The notes under the pieces are model-generated. The model was given only the letters and a program-made list of their open reading frames with translations. It searched no databases and was not told the DNA's origin. This document shows, piece after piece, positions 48,911-56,752 of a stretch of DNA of 61,378 bases. The DNA comes from an uncultured Bacteroides sp. (lineage in GTDB: Bacteria; Bacteroidota; Bacteroidia; Bacteroidales; Bacteroidaceae). The position numbers and the translations under genes are program-made. Positions within the stretch are counted from its first letter, which is position 1. Each line of letters begins with the position of its first letter. Where the stretch lies: positions 1 through 61,378 of the forward strand of contig CALADS010000048.1 in assembly GCA_937890825.1 (NCBI GenBank), in the 5' to 3' direction.

Positions 48911-49192
48911 TCAGACATCTTTTTTCGTGACACTCGCCTTGCCATCGCAGCAAATGTCCTTTTCAAACTGCATCTCTGCGAGTTCTGCTTCGGCAGCATC
49001 GGCGCGTTCCTTTTCAGCCTTGCGCTTCTTCTCGCTTTCATCCAGCATCTTGTAGGCAGCCCAGAACAGACCAATGGTGCCTACCAGCATCAGGTTCTTG
49101 CCGAAAAGCTTGCCCCTCTGGCGGCGAATCACCTTCTGGGCGGCATCCAGTGCCAGCTGAGTCTGTGCGAGTTCGTAATAAATGTTATTCAT
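48911..49192 (-). CDS. single-pass membrane protein with coiled coil
   Basis: 93 residues: an amino-terminal helix, FGKNLMLVGTIGLFWAAYKML (membrane segment), then charged coiled coil (ESEKKRKAEKERADAAEAEL). ATG 49190-49192 after GGAGG; the next upstream gene ends over it. Part of the small membrane-protein group. Confidence 0.55.
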   Translation of the reverse strand: MNNIYYELAQTQLALDAAQKVIRRQRGKLFGKNLMLVGTIGLFWAAYKMLDESEKKRKAEKERADAAEAELAEMQFEKDICCDGKASVTKKDV

Positions 49193-49349
49193 AGTCACTT
49201 TTCCTCCAATAATTAAGGTCTGCCAAAATCAGCCGACCAATGTGTTCGGTATTCCTACATGCTGTAATTCGCATCAAAACGACGGAATCATGGAGAACTT
49301 GCTCTATTACACCTTCCATCGGGATGCATATTTTCGACACATACACCAT
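49185..49349 (-). CDS. 54-residue protein of unknown function
   Basis: MVYVSKICIPMEGVIEQVLH then DSVVLMRITACRNTEHIGRL: a small soluble protein. Starts in TGATG overlap with the previous stop and ends over the next start, a pattern of coupled genes. No ribosome site except inside the previous gene. Confidence 0.5.
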   Translation of the reverse strand: MVYVSKICIPMEGVIEQVLHDSVVLMRITACRNTEHIGRLILADLNYWRKSDYE

Positions 49350-49900
49350 CACATGTTGCTTTCGTTGAGGTACGCCATCAGCTGATACCAAATATCTAAC
49401 TGTCGCATATCCACGTTCGGGCTTATTAAAGTAAAGAGCCCACCAGCTCCATTTGGCTGATAGGCTCTCTGATTGAAACGGTCGATGATAAATTGAGCGC
49501 GACCCTCGTTGAACCGAGCATCATCCATAGCTACCAGTCCAAGACTGACAACCATGCCCCAGAACCATTGTCCCACTCGGTTTCCTGCTTCAGAATCTGC
49601 CATGATATGCTCTTCGATGCGGATGGAAAGCCCCACCATCATCTCCAACATACTACATGGCATCCCGCTCGTTGCACTGTTCAACGCTGCATATGGGATA
49701 CTTTTTTCCTGAGCGAATCGGTAGCGCAGGTCTTGCCCATCTTCAGCACGACTCGCATCCATCTCACAGGACGGAATAAAGTCTTGCTGAAATAAAAACG
49801 CAAGTAGCTTGTGGAAAGAAAGGTTTCTGGGTTCCCATCTTCCGCAAACCGTTTCACGCAGCCAGTCAAAATACTGACTGGTCATATCGTTAAATATCAT
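49349..49900 (-). CDS. conserved phage protein of unknown function
   Basis: 183 residues, helical: YFDWLRETVCGRWEPRNLSF, ASRAEDGQDLRYRFAQ, CSMLEMMVGLSIRIEEHIM, NRVGQWFWGMVVSLGL, RFNQRAYQPNGAGGLFTL. I recall this family in many Firmicutes phages and have no function for it. Starts ATGATATTT, overlapping the upstream gene's stop. Confidence 0.65.
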   Translation of the reverse strand: MIFNDMTSQYFDWLRETVCGRWEPRNLSFHKLLAFLFQQDFIPSCEMDASRAEDGQDLRYRFAQEKSIPYAALNSATSGMPCSMLEMMVGLSIRIEEHIMADSEAGNRVGQWFWGMVVSLGLVAMDDARFNEGRAQFIIDRFNQRAYQPNGAGGLFTLISPNVDMRQLDIWYQLMAYLNESNM

Positions 49901-50439
49901 TCATACTCCTCTCCGGAGTTAGGATACAAGTCCGCATACTTATTGCGCACCTTCAGAACTTCGTAGTCCTTCCGGTAGTTGTGATTGCGGACATGGACAA
50001 GATCAGGCTCTTCTGCTCCAAAATTATCCAGAGCCTTAGGGCCAATCACCTTTTCAATGTCCTCTACCCTGCTCCCATCACTATCATAAGTCAGGATGCC
50101 GTCTGCATAGTAGGTCAGGAAGCTGGTTTCGTAATCGTCCTCGTTACCGAACTCGTCGCTCGGAATGATCTCAATAGCCTCCATCGGCTCATGGGTCGGC
50201 TTCTCAGAATCTTCCTCCTGACGATACGGGCCGCTCACGAGATCGTACGCCTTTTCGTTCGACCGCTGCTCGATGGTCATATCCAGTTCCTGCTCACGCT
50301 GCTTAAAATGGTTCCGAGCGTCCTCGACCAGCACATCTGCCTGCTTCTTGTAAGTATCGCGCATCAGAAAGTGCATCGTGGCAACACCAGCAGCAAATCC
50401 ACCTACAAATATCAAGGCATCACGCATCAGTTTTTTCAT
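49897..50439 (-). CDS. membrane-anchored protein with long acidic tail
   Basis: 180 residues. Residues 4-26 are a membrane segment (MRDALIFVGGFAAGVATMHF), then a coiled coil, then an acidic tail with a repeated beta pattern (EDDYETSFLTYYADGILTYD). One of about a dozen membrane proteins in this half. Ribosome site AAAGGAG. Confidence 0.55.
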   Translation of the reverse strand: MKKLMRDALIFVGGFAAGVATMHFLMRDTYKKQADVLVEDARNHFKQREQELDMTIEQRSNEKAYDLVSGPYRQEEDSEKPTHEPMEAIEIIPSDEFGNEDDYETSFLTYYADGILTYDSDGSRVEDIEKVIGPKALDNFGAEEPDLVHVRNHNYRKDYEVLKVRNKYADLYPNSGEEYE

Positions 50440-50590
50440 TGGTTTCTTCTCCTTTAATCGTCATCATGGTGAAGGCCAGTCCTCCAAAAAAGAGCGAAAC
50501 ACTCATGAGGACCCCTCCAACCAGATGCCGCTTTCGTTTCGTGTCGGTCAAATAATCGAGGAATAAAAACACCGATTCCAAACCGTCCAT
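50420..50590 (-). CDS. small membrane protein
   Basis: 56 residues: DGLESVFLFLDYLTDTKRK then HLVGGVLMSVSLFFGGLAFT. ATG 50588-50590 after AAAGGATATTT. Overlaps the next gene by 20 bases. Confidence 0.5.
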   Translation of the reverse strand: MDGLESVFLFLDYLTDTKRKRHLVGGVLMSVSLFFGGLAFTMMTIKGEETNEKTDA

Positions 50591-50600
50591 AAATATCCTT

Positions 50601-50690
50601 TCACTCAGAAAGGACTGCCAGACCGGATACGAAGCACACTCCGGCCATGGCTGCAAATACATAGGAAAGAGTCTTTACGTATCTGGTCAT
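50601..50690 (-). CDS. 29-residue membrane peptide
   Basis: MTRYVKTLSYVFAAMAGVCF then VSGLAVLSE: one membrane helix. Ribosome site GGAGGGACAAGCT before ATG. Well placed in the operon, though very short. Confidence 0.45.
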   Translation of the reverse strand: MTRYVKTLSYVFAAMAGVCFVSGLAVLSE

Positions 50691-50713
50691 AGCTTGTCCC
50701 TCCAAAATATCAG

Positions 50714-51682
50714 TTAGATTTTGTCGATGATGATACCGTCACAGTTGAAGTGCAGAATGACAGAACGCTCCTCGCCACGGAGGAAGCTCTTCAGTGCCTC
50801 ATTGCTCGATTCAAAGCTCGTGAGGCCGAAATCCACATGGTTGTGCAGCGAAGTGTCGTTCGGATTGTATACCCAGCCAACGACCTGGCCAGTAGGAGTG
50901 CGCAGAGACTGACCGCCGTGTGTGCCAATCATGGTGAGCACTTCATTCAGGAACAGATGTCCCTGAGAACGCAGTTTCTTGTTCGCTGCAGACTCCATGA
51001 GGAGCAGATAGTTCCGATTCATGTCGGCATCCCGCTCCCACGTGTCCACAGTTTCATCGAAAATCAGAGTGCACGGATCATCTGCCTGCTCAGCGATATC
51101 CTTGTACTCTTTGATGACCTCCTCTACACCGTTCTCATCGACCTTCTTGGTTTCAACTTCCACGGCCTTAACGTTCTGCTCCAGTTCATGCTGTACCCGC
51201 TCGCCAAAGCGGTCGGCGACGCGGTTCTTATATCCGTTGAAAGACTGCTCCAGCGCGATGTAGGCGGCCGTCAGCGTTGCATTCCGCTTCGTCATGATAT
51301 GATGACTGCCGAACATGCAACCGAGAGATGCAGCGCCCAGACCAATCGCAGGTGCATACACCTTTGCGAGCTTCATGCCGGTCTTAATGTAAGTCGTGGT
51401 GATGTCCTTCGTCAGGTCTTCCTTAGTATAGGTCTCACCTTCGGGCAGCTGGATCTCCCCAGCATCCACCTTATCCTTAGTCTCGTGGATTTTCTCCACA
51501 TTGGCCTTATGCTCAGCCAGAATATACTGCGCCTTCAGAGTTGCCTTGCAGGCCAAAACGGTTGCAGTTACGCCACCGATAGCAGCACCAACCACCATGA
51601 TGGTCGGGCTTGCCTTCTTCAGCTTGAATGCAGTCTTAGACAACATCTGCGTTGCCTTAGTCATGATTTCTTCCTTTTTCAT
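50714..51682 (-). CDS. DUF6353-like membrane protein, paralogue 1
   Basis: 322 residues. Two hydrophobic segments: ASPTIMVVGAAIGGVTATVL near 25-45 and YAPAIGLGAASLGCMFGSHHI near 108-130, then a helix with KRNATLTAAYIALEQSFNGY, then a soluble part ending in a beta domain (HVDFGLTSFESSNEALKSFL). The paralogues at 53078 and 54358 share the layout: membrane segment, K-A, second segment with G-C-M/I-I-G, A-A-Y-x-A/S-L. I think this is DUF6353; function unknown. Start ATG could also be six codons in. Confidence 0.7.
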   Translation of the reverse strand: MKKEEIMTKATQMLSKTAFKLKKASPTIMVVGAAIGGVTATVLACKATLKAQYILAEHKANVEKIHETKDKVDAGEIQLPEGETYTKEDLTKDITTTYIKTGMKLAKVYAPAIGLGAASLGCMFGSHHIMTKRNATLTAAYIALEQSFNGYKNRVADRFGERVQHELEQNVKAVEVETKKVDENGVEEVIKEYKDIAEQADDPCTLIFDETVDTWERDADMNRNYLLLMESAANKKLRSQGHLFLNEVLTMIGTHGGQSLRTPTGQVVGWVYNPNDTSLHNHVDFGLTSFESSNEALKSFLRGEERSVILHFNCDGIIIDKI

Positions 51683-51701
51683 AAAGTATCAGTCCTTTCA
51701 A

Positions 51702-52307
51702 TTAGTTCAGAGGAACAGGTTTCGGAAATACGATAGTGTAACCGCCCGGAACGCCCTTGATAGATGCAGGTCCAAGGTCATACCACCCATACTTGCAGTC
51801 CTGATAGTCACGAGCATCACGGGTAATTCCCACAACATCGTAAAAATCAGCAATCGTGACCTGCCCGTATTCGTGGAGCGCATGGCCCATCTCGTTCAAA
51901 ACATCATTTGCATCGGCATAGCTATCGAAGGTGATGTTCTGCCAGTCCAGCCGGTTCGGGCGATAGTTGTTCTGCGGAGGACGGCTCTGGTTTGCATTTG
52001 CGTAGTAGCTGCTATAGCTGTTATGCTGCTGATAATATCCGCTCGTATTGGTGCGGGAACGATCCACACCGAACAGTGCGATATTGACCGCAGAGCACAC
52101 CATGTTCTTGATACCGGGTAGAATATAATCCGTCCACAGCTTTTCGCGAATCGTCTGCAGGTCTTCTGCGAGAAAGTTATGCGCCAGCTTCTGGATCTCG
52201 TTCTCCTGCTTGATGGTCACCTTACCGGTCGTGACCTTTTTTAACTGTTTCTTAGACGGCTCGCCAGTGGAGTTGATGCTGCTGGAAGGCATTTCGATTT
52301 TAGCCAT
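51702..52307 (-). CDS. conserved phage protein of unknown function
   Basis: 201 residues. Basic start, then LWTDYILPGIKNMVCSAVN, IALFGVDRSRTNTS, a Tyr/Asn/Gln-rich low-complexity linker (residues 90-125), and TIADFYDVVGITRDARDYQD, KYGWYDLGPASIKGVPGGYT, IVFPKPVPL. I recall this family from Firmicutes phages; function unknown. Confidence 0.65.
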   Translation of the reverse strand: MAKIEMPSSSINSTGEPSKKQLKKVTTGKVTIKQENEIQKLAHNFLAEDLQTIREKLWTDYILPGIKNMVCSAVNIALFGVDRSRTNTSGYYQQHNSYSSYYANANQSRPPQNNYRPNRLDWQNITFDSYADANDVLNEMGHALHEYGQVTIADFYDVVGITRDARDYQDCKYGWYDLGPASIKGVPGGYTIVFPKPVPLN

Positions 52308-52623
52308 TGGCCATACCCTCCTCTGCGTACCGGAGGATGGTTTTGCCGATTTCCCTAGCCGTTTCAGGCTTCCAAGTGGTGCCGAACGTCTTGCCAGTCA
52401 GTTTGTCCGTGATGGAAATGAAGACCTTCTTCACGCCCTTGTCAGTAACAGCAGGGTCAACATGGAGTCGATACGCCTTCAGAATGGTCTTGTAGCCCTT
52501 CTCGACCAGCATCTTGATGTAGACCTTATCGCCTGCAACGCCAACGGCCACACCCGCAGCAAAGACGCCACCGATTACTGCAGCTTTTTTCCAGTTAAAC
52601 TTTTTGACGTTTTTCTTTTCCAT
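52300..52623 (-). CDS. small membrane-anchored protein
   Basis: 107 residues: basic start, membrane segment AAVIGGVFAAGVAVGVAG (18-35), then soluble part (KGVKKVFISITDKLTGKTFG). Overlaps the following gene by eight bases. Confidence 0.5.
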   Translation of the reverse strand: MEKKNVKKFNWKKAAVIGGVFAAGVAVGVAGDKVYIKMLVEKGYKTILKAYRLHVDPAVTDKGVKKVFISITDKLTGKTFGTTWKPETAREIGKTILRYAEEGMANG

Positions 52624-52639
52624 AGTTATTCTCCTTTGT

Positions 52640-52674
52640 AAAAATAAAAAGAGCCACAGATTTCTCCACGGCTC
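52640..52674 (-). terminator. AGAAAU-loop terminator 2
   Basis: GAGCCGTGG, AGAAAT, CTGTGGCTC then TTTTTATTTT on the minus strand; one inner pair differs from copy 1 (G-U for G-C) without breaking the stem. Confidence 0.85.
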
Positions 52675-52694
52675 CCTTGCGGCTGTCCAACAGA

Positions 52695-53006
52695 TTATTC
52701 TTCGTCGGTTTCCACCACTTCGGTCACTTCTGCTTCGATGGGCTCGTCCTTCGTCTTCTTGCTGTCAATCCAGTTCTTTACCTTGTAGCACAGCGGAACA
52801 AGTACGTGCTTGCAGAGCAGCTCAGCGCCCTTGTAAGCTGCGGCACCAGCCAGCATGAATACTGCCGTCTTGCCAAAGCTACCAGATGCGCTCGACATCT
52901 CCGCATGGTTCTCGTCCACACTGGGCACCAGGTTATCGACCTCCGGCATTGCATCCGTCAGGTTCTCAGTCATAGCGTCCATGTTGTTCATCATTTCGTT
53001 TTCCAT
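52695..53006 (-). CDS. small membrane protein with acidic ends
   Basis: 103 residues: acidic Met-rich start (NEMMNNMDAMTENL), membrane segment near 44-62 (KTAVFMLAGAAAYKGAELL), a second short hydrophobic part, and an acidic tail. Ribosome site AAAGGAG. Preceded by CGCG element a. Confidence 0.5.
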   Translation of the reverse strand: MENEMMNNMDAMTENLTDAMPEVDNLVPSVDENHAEMSSASGSFGKTAVFMLAGAAAYKGAELLCKHVLVPLCYKVKNWIDSKKTKDEPIEAEVTEVVETDEE

Positions 53007-53049
53007 AGTGATTCTCCTTTAATTAAAATATAAATGTTGGAGTATACCT

Positions 53050-53075
53050 CCATAACAGTCGGTGAAAATTTCGCG
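53050..53075 (-). promoter_or_regulatory. CGCG element a
   Basis: Coding strand CGCGAAATTTTC, 7 bases, GTTATGG; three bases after the stop of the gene at 53078-53851 and upstream of 52695-53006. Same length (26) as the other copies. Confidence 0.7.
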
Positions 53076-53077
53076 AA

Positions 53078-53851
53078 TCAGTACCCCAGCCACTTCGGAG
53101 GCGTGCTGTAGTCCAGAACCATGCAAGGCATTCCGTCCTCGTCCAGCTTGGAACTGTAGAATGTTTCAATGGTCAGCGTGGAATCCGTATCCCAGCCCAA
53201 AAGGTCGCCGTTCTTGGTGTGCTCCAGTCCCAGATAATCGAACAGGTCATTCTGGCTCACACGAAAATCGCTCAGGAGCTGCTTATTCAGGCCGTTCATC
53301 GCCCGATCCAGCGCGTTTACGGTCGTCTTGAAATATCTTCCAGAGAAGCTTTCATAGCACTCGACCAGCTGATCATAAGATGCGTCGCGGGCTGCCGGTA
53401 CAATAATCGGCGTTTCTTCCGGCTGCTTTGCCATCTTGTCGAGGGTGATGGTCTGGCGAAGTTCTTTCTCCTTATCCTCGCCGATGGTTTCCACGACTTT
53501 CTCCTGATACTGTTTCATGGCGCTTTCGCTCAGAGAATATGCGGCTGCCAGAGCTGCATTGCGCCGGTCGTTCTCATTCATGGCACCAATCATGCAGCCT
53601 GCAGATGCTGCCATGGAAATCGCCGTAGGAATATAAGCCGGAGCAACCGTCTTTACGATAGTTTTTACATCCAACTTCTCTGTGCCAAGTTCCCGCTTCT
53701 TCTCATCGAGCAGGATCATCGCCTTGGGAGTTGCCTTGACGGCGAAAACCACGCTCGTGACCATGCCCGCAATGCTGCCGCAGACCAGGATTTTGGGAAG
53801 GTTCTTTGCAATACCCTTTCCCACTTTCTTGCCAAATGTTTTCAGGTTCAT
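53078..53851 (-). CDS. DUF6353-like membrane protein, paralogue 2
   Basis: 257 residues. Membrane segments at 18-38 (LPKILVCGSIAGMVTSVVFA) and about 72-92 (IPTAISMAASAGCMIGAMNE), then RRNAALAAAYSLSESAMKQY as in the two other copies. Carboxy half: FDYLGLEHTKNGDLLGWDTD. See paralogue 1. Confidence 0.68.
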   Translation of the reverse strand: MNLKTFGKKVGKGIAKNLPKILVCGSIAGMVTSVVFAVKATPKAMILLDEKKRELGTEKLDVKTIVKTVAPAYIPTAISMAASAGCMIGAMNENDRRNAALAAAYSLSESAMKQYQEKVVETIGEDKEKELRQTITLDKMAKQPEETPIIVPAARDASYDQLVECYESFSGRYFKTTVNALDRAMNGLNKQLLSDFRVSQNDLFDYLGLEHTKNGDLLGWDTDSTLTIETFYSSKLDEDGMPCMVLDYSTPPKWLGY

Positions 53852-53870
53852 TTTTCATACCTCCGTAAAA

Positions 53871-53905
53871 TATAAAAGAAAGAGCCGCAGATTTCTCCAC
53901 GGCCC
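53871..53905 (-). terminator. AGAAAU-loop terminator 3
   Basis: GGGCCGTGG, AGAAAT, CTGCGGCTC then TTTCTTTTATA on the minus strand; outer pairs G-C and G-T. Confidence 0.75.
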
Positions 53906-53913
53906 TTTGCTTC

Positions 53914-54129
53914 TTAGTAGAGCTTATCCTCCGCACAATGGCGGTTTTTGTATGCTCCTCTCCTTCTTACCGGAGCAGGGTCATCCGTCAACCAGCTGTA
54001 GAGCCGAATCGGTTGCAGGAGCAAGTACCAAATCAGCGCATCAAGTGCACTAAGCATCGCTCGCCCCAGCACCTTTAAGGCACCCAGCATCTCAGAATCC
54101 ACCTGCTCGAAGTATTCGCGATCGAACAT
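53914..54129 (-). CDS. small membrane-associated protein
   Basis: 71 residues: FDREYFEQVDSEMLGALKVL, then ALDALIWYLLLQPIRLYSWL (membrane or amphipathic segment) and a basic end. ATG 54127-54129 after TTGGAGG. Preceded by CGCG element b. Confidence 0.5.
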   Translation of the reverse strand: MFDREYFEQVDSEMLGALKVLGRAMLSALDALIWYLLLQPIRLYSWLTDDPAPVRRRGAYKNRHCAEDKLY

Positions 54130-54160
54130 AATTTTTACCTCCAATTCTTTTAGGATTTCT

Positions 54161-54186
54161 CCATAATAGCGTTGGAAATTTTCGCG
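54161..54186 (-). promoter_or_regulatory. CGCG element b
   Basis: Coding strand CGCGAAAATTTC, 7 bases, ATTATGG, one base after the stop at 54188. Confidence 0.72.
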
Positions 54187-54187
54187 A

Positions 54188-54352
54188 TTAGAGGTTCTTT
54201 TCCGACAGCTGCTTGCGAACTTCTTCCTGAACCATATCCCGCAGGTCGTCCTCGGTCTTCTGGTCCTCGATCAGGTCATGCCCGAAGCCCATGATTGCGC
54301 TTGCTGCCAGCATCGCCATAGATGCAACTTTCCACCAGTTGATGTTCTTCAT
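54188..54352 (-). CDS. small membrane protein
   Basis: 54 residues: NINWWKVASMAMLAASAIMG (membrane segment), then an acidic helix (EDQKTEDDLRDMVQEEVRKQ). ATG 54350-54352 after AGGAG. Starts six bases after the paralogue 3 stop, so the two form one unit. Confidence 0.55.
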   Translation of the reverse strand: MKNINWWKVASMAMLAASAIMGFGHDLIEDQKTEDDLRDMVQEEVRKQLSEKNL

Positions 54353-54357
54353 AAATA

Positions 54358-55149
54358 TCAATCTCCTGTATAGTCCAGATACTCCTTGATCGGTTCCTGA
54401 AAAGCATCTACATAGTAAACTTCCAGGCCGTCGTCGGTCGTCTGCTTGCAATAATTAAAATCGATCCAGTAATATTCCCACTCATTTGCAAGGTAATCAG
54501 CGCACCATCCAAGATGGTCGATTTCTGGTGAGAAGTCCAGACCCGGCAAATAAGAGCAGAAGTCATTCATAGAGAGCTCGCCGTTTAATGCAAAATACCG
54601 ATTCGCATTGTAAAAAGCATCTGTCAATTCAACTTCGGTGGCATGAAAATATCTTTTTGAGATAGGCTCATAGCAAAGCAACTTATCTTCAACCATATCC
54701 GTGGTAGGCTTTTTGAGTACCGCCTGAGCATCCTTATAGATTTTCTTCTCATGCTCGGCACCAACATGCTGCGCAACCTCCCTGCGGTACTCCTGATATG
54801 CCTTTCCAAGTGCCATATAGCCAGCGGTCAGGCTCGCAATCTGCTTCTTGTTCAGTGCATCGGAGCCGATGATACATGCGATGGTGCCCCCGCCCAGAAT
54901 TGCGGCCGGGACATATGCTTTCCAGCATATCCGAACGATTTGTTTCTTTGTCAGTGGCCCCTCCACAACGCCCTGCTCATCTTCGTTGTATTTTCGCAAG
55001 GCTTCGTCCACTTCGAGCAGATGCTTTGCCTTCGTAGTCGCCCGCCCGGTCTCGATGGCCGTTGCCACCACGCCTACAGATGCCGCCACCGCCAGAATGG
55101 TTCCGCCGTGCTTGCGCAGGAATTTCGCGCATGTTTTCGTCAGTTTCAT
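54358..55149 (-). CDS. DUF6353-like membrane protein, paralogue 3
   Basis: 263 residues. Segments at about 14-33 (HGGTILAVAASVGVVATAIE) and 77-98 (YVPAAILGGGTIACIIGSDA), then KKQIASLTAGYMALGKAYQEY. Carboxy half with MNDFCSYLPGLDF and LGWCADYL, aligned with paralogue 2 (YLGL...LGW). The TCAAAATGG element at 55160 lies before it and supplies GGAGG. Confidence 0.68.
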   Translation of the reverse strand: MKLTKTCAKFLRKHGGTILAVAASVGVVATAIETGRATTKAKHLLEVDEALRKYNEDEQGVVEGPLTKKQIVRICWKAYVPAAILGGGTIACIIGSDALNKKQIASLTAGYMALGKAYQEYRREVAQHVGAEHEKKIYKDAQAVLKKPTTDMVEDKLLCYEPISKRYFHATEVELTDAFYNANRYFALNGELSMNDFCSYLPGLDFSPEIDHLGWCADYLANEWEYYWIDFNYCKQTTDDGLEVYYVDAFQEPIKEYLDYTGD

Positions 55150-55166
55150 TGTTCAACCTCCATTTT

Positions 55167-55202
55167 GAAAAAGAAAGAGCCGCAGATTTCTCCACGGCTC
55201 TC
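55167..55202 (-). terminator. AGAAAU-loop terminator 4
   Basis: GAGAGCCGTGG, AGAAAT, CTGCGGCTCTTTC, then TTTTT on the minus strand, running into the TCAAAATGGAGG element. Confidence 0.85.
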
Positions 55203-55209
55203 GCCTTAT

Positions 55210-55467
55210 TTATTTGTGATTCATCTTCTCAAAATTCTGGTTGATTTCGTCGTTCATAGAAGTTGCTACTTCCTTGTACATCTCATCACCCATATGCTTG
55301 TGCATGAGCTGGCTGAGATAGTTACATTCACAGTTTCCGCCTGCATCGAAGCCGAGGTAATAAACACCCCATGCTGCGATTGCAAGTCCTGCAATAGCGC
55401 CAATCCCGCCGCCGGTCACACCAGCAACATAACGATACCAATTTTTCCAAGTTTTACGTACTTCCAT
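55210..55467 (-). CDS. small membrane protein with Gly zipper
   Basis: 85 residues: basic start, then YVAGVTGGGIGAIAGLAIAA and WGVYYLGFDAGG (one or two membrane segments rich in small residues), then a soluble helix. ATG 55465-55467 after TTTTGGAGG. Gly-x3-Gly spacing suggests helix packing. Confidence 0.55.
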   Translation of the reverse strand: MEVRKTWKNWYRYVAGVTGGGIGAIAGLAIAAWGVYYLGFDAGGNCECNYLSQLMHKHMGDEMYKEVATSMNDEINQNFEKMNHK

Positions 55468-55507
55468 AGTTTTATACCTCCAAAATATAATTCTGAGACT
55501 AACCATC

Positions 55508-55533
55508 TCATAAAGCACACTGAAAATATCGCG
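55508..55533 (-). promoter_or_regulatory. CGCG element c
   Basis: Coding strand CGCGATATTTTC, 7 bases, TTTATGA; directly abuts the stop of 55534-55758. Confidence 0.65.
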
Positions 55534-55758
55534 TCAGATCACATCAGCCTTCTTGAGAATATCCATCAGCTGCGCCTTGGTCATCTCTGCGTCCACCACC
55601 AGATGGATCTTCAGCTTCTGCTCTTTTTCGCTCCAGTTCGCCTGAACCTCGCCCAGCTGTACCTCTGTACCGGGTAACTGTTTTTTCAGTATCTTGTTGA
55701 TGACCTGCGAGATGATGCGGCGCAGAAAACTTGACCGGATCAGCATAATGTCCTCCAT
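55534..55758 (-). CDS. small basic/amphipathic protein
   Basis: 74 residues: RSSFLRRIISQVINKILKKQ (amphipathic helix), then a beta hairpin (EVQLGEVQANWSEKEQKLKIH) and helix. Ribosome site TTTTGGAGG. Start may be the second ATG (five codons in). Unknown. Confidence 0.5.
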   Translation of the reverse strand: MEDIMLIRSSFLRRIISQVINKILKKQLPGTEVQLGEVQANWSEKEQKLKIHLVVDAEMTKAQLMDILKKADVI

Positions 55759-55808
55759 AATCGTTCAACCTCCAAAAATAAAAATGAAAAAGAGAATGGG
55801 CCTTCATC

Positions 55809-55834
55809 CCATAAAGCACGGAGAATTTTTCGCG
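55809..55834 (-). promoter_or_regulatory. CGCG element d
   Basis: Coding strand CGCGAAAAATTC, 7 bases, TTTATGG, one base after the stop of 55836-56060. Confidence 0.72.
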
Positions 55835-55835
55835 T

Positions 55836-56060
55836 TTACTTGATTCTTTTGACCATCACTGTATATTCAAGCTTCATAGGATTGCCGGAAGCATCTTTAC
55901 AAGAGAAAACATTACCAGTAAAACTAAGCTGGGCAGTGGAATTTTTACACAGGATATTCATTACAGTTCTATCTTTAAGCACTGCAATTTTGAAAATATC
56001 TGCGAGTTTTTCAAAATCATTCATAATATGATTAGCCTTGAACATATTTGCATTTGACAT
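55836..56060 (-). CDS. small soluble protein
   Basis: 74 residues: FKANHIMNDFEKLADIFKIA, TGNVFSCKDASGNPMKLEYT. Ends VMVKRIK. AT-rich. Ribosome site GGGAGG. No match to a family I know. Confidence 0.5.
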   Translation of the reverse strand: MSNANMFKANHIMNDFEKLADIFKIAVLKDRTVMNILCKNSTAQLSFTGNVFSCKDASGNPMKLEYTVMVKRIK

Positions 56061-56087
56061 AGTTACTGCCTCCCATATTGTGGTTTA

Positions 56088-56121
56088 CAAAAATAAAGAG
56101 CCTACGATTTCTCGTAAGCTC
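56088..56121 (-). terminator. AGAAAU-loop terminator 5 (compensated stem)
   Basis: GAGCTTACG, AGAAAT, CGTAGGCTC then TTTATTTTTG on the minus strand. The inner stem is changed on both sides compared with copy 1 while the loop stays the same. Confidence 0.85.
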
Positions 56122-56133
56122 TTTCGCAAAATA

Positions 56134-56391
56134 TCAAGCCGTTTTATTTATTGCAATGCTATTCTCATATAGCTCGTGGGGTGCGACATCCTGACCTTCC
56201 GGCCATTCGATACCGCTTCCGTCGGGCAATAATTCCACCCTGTTGAAATATCCATCGTTTTGCAACATGCCATACCACGAACCCGTAGCATAGGGAGCAA
56301 CATCGAATAGCCTTACTTCTCCGGTTTCATAGTACAGGCGTAATTTCATCTGAGTAATCGGCTCAACTTTCGTTAGTCTTGGTTGCGGCAT
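56134..56391 (-). CDS. DUF2442 protein
   Basis: 85 residues: LTKVEPITQMKLRLYYETGE, VRLFDVAPYATGSWYG, LLPDGSGIEWPEGQDVAPHE. This matches DUF2442, commonly encoded beside DUF4160 and treated as a possible antitoxin-like partner. 16 bases from the DUF4160 gene. Confidence 0.8.
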   Translation of the reverse strand: MPQPRLTKVEPITQMKLRLYYETGEVRLFDVAPYATGSWYGMLQNDGYFNRVELLPDGSGIEWPEGQDVAPHELYENSIAINKTA

Positions 56392-56407
56392 CCAAAAATC
56401 ACGCTCC

Positions 56408-56674
56408 TTACTTTAAGGGGTCAATGCGGAAAAACTGCTCGCCATTGCTCAGCAGCTTCCAGTTCGCCGCAAGATCGTCTTTATGGATCTCCATCCATGC
56501 ATCCAAGAGTTTCATCTGACTACGCGGGATCTTTCCTTCAAGAACAGTTCCGTCCAATGCAACAACAACTTCTTGCCCAGAATACTCAGCATGGATATGA
56601 GGCATATTATGTTTGCCGCCCATTTCTCGATACATCCGGACAATAATCCCGTAGAACATACATAATACAGGCAT
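56408..56674 (-). CDS. DUF4160 protein
   Basis: 88 residues: MPVLCMFYGIIVRMYREMGG, HNMPHIHAEYSGQEVVVALD, MKLLDAWMEIHKDDLAANW. Clear DUF4160 pattern. With the next gene it forms the common DUF4160-DUF2442 pair. Toxic action is not established. Confidence 0.82.
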   Translation of the reverse strand: MPVLCMFYGIIVRMYREMGGKHNMPHIHAEYSGQEVVVALDGTVLEGKIPRSQMKLLDAWMEIHKDDLAANWKLLSNGEQFFRIDPLK

Positions 56675-56717
56675 CCTAAAACACCTCCCTCTATCATATT
56701 ATACCAAATGGGGCTAT

Positions 56718-56752
56718 AAAAAGAAAGAGCCTACGATTCTTTACATGTGCTC
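56718..56752 (-). terminator. terminator 6 (loop variant)
   Basis: GAGC...GCTC stem with loop TAAAGAAT region and TTTCTTTTT tail on the minus strand, an imperfect relative of the AGAAAU hairpins. Overlaps the stop of the gene at 56751. Confidence 0.6.
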
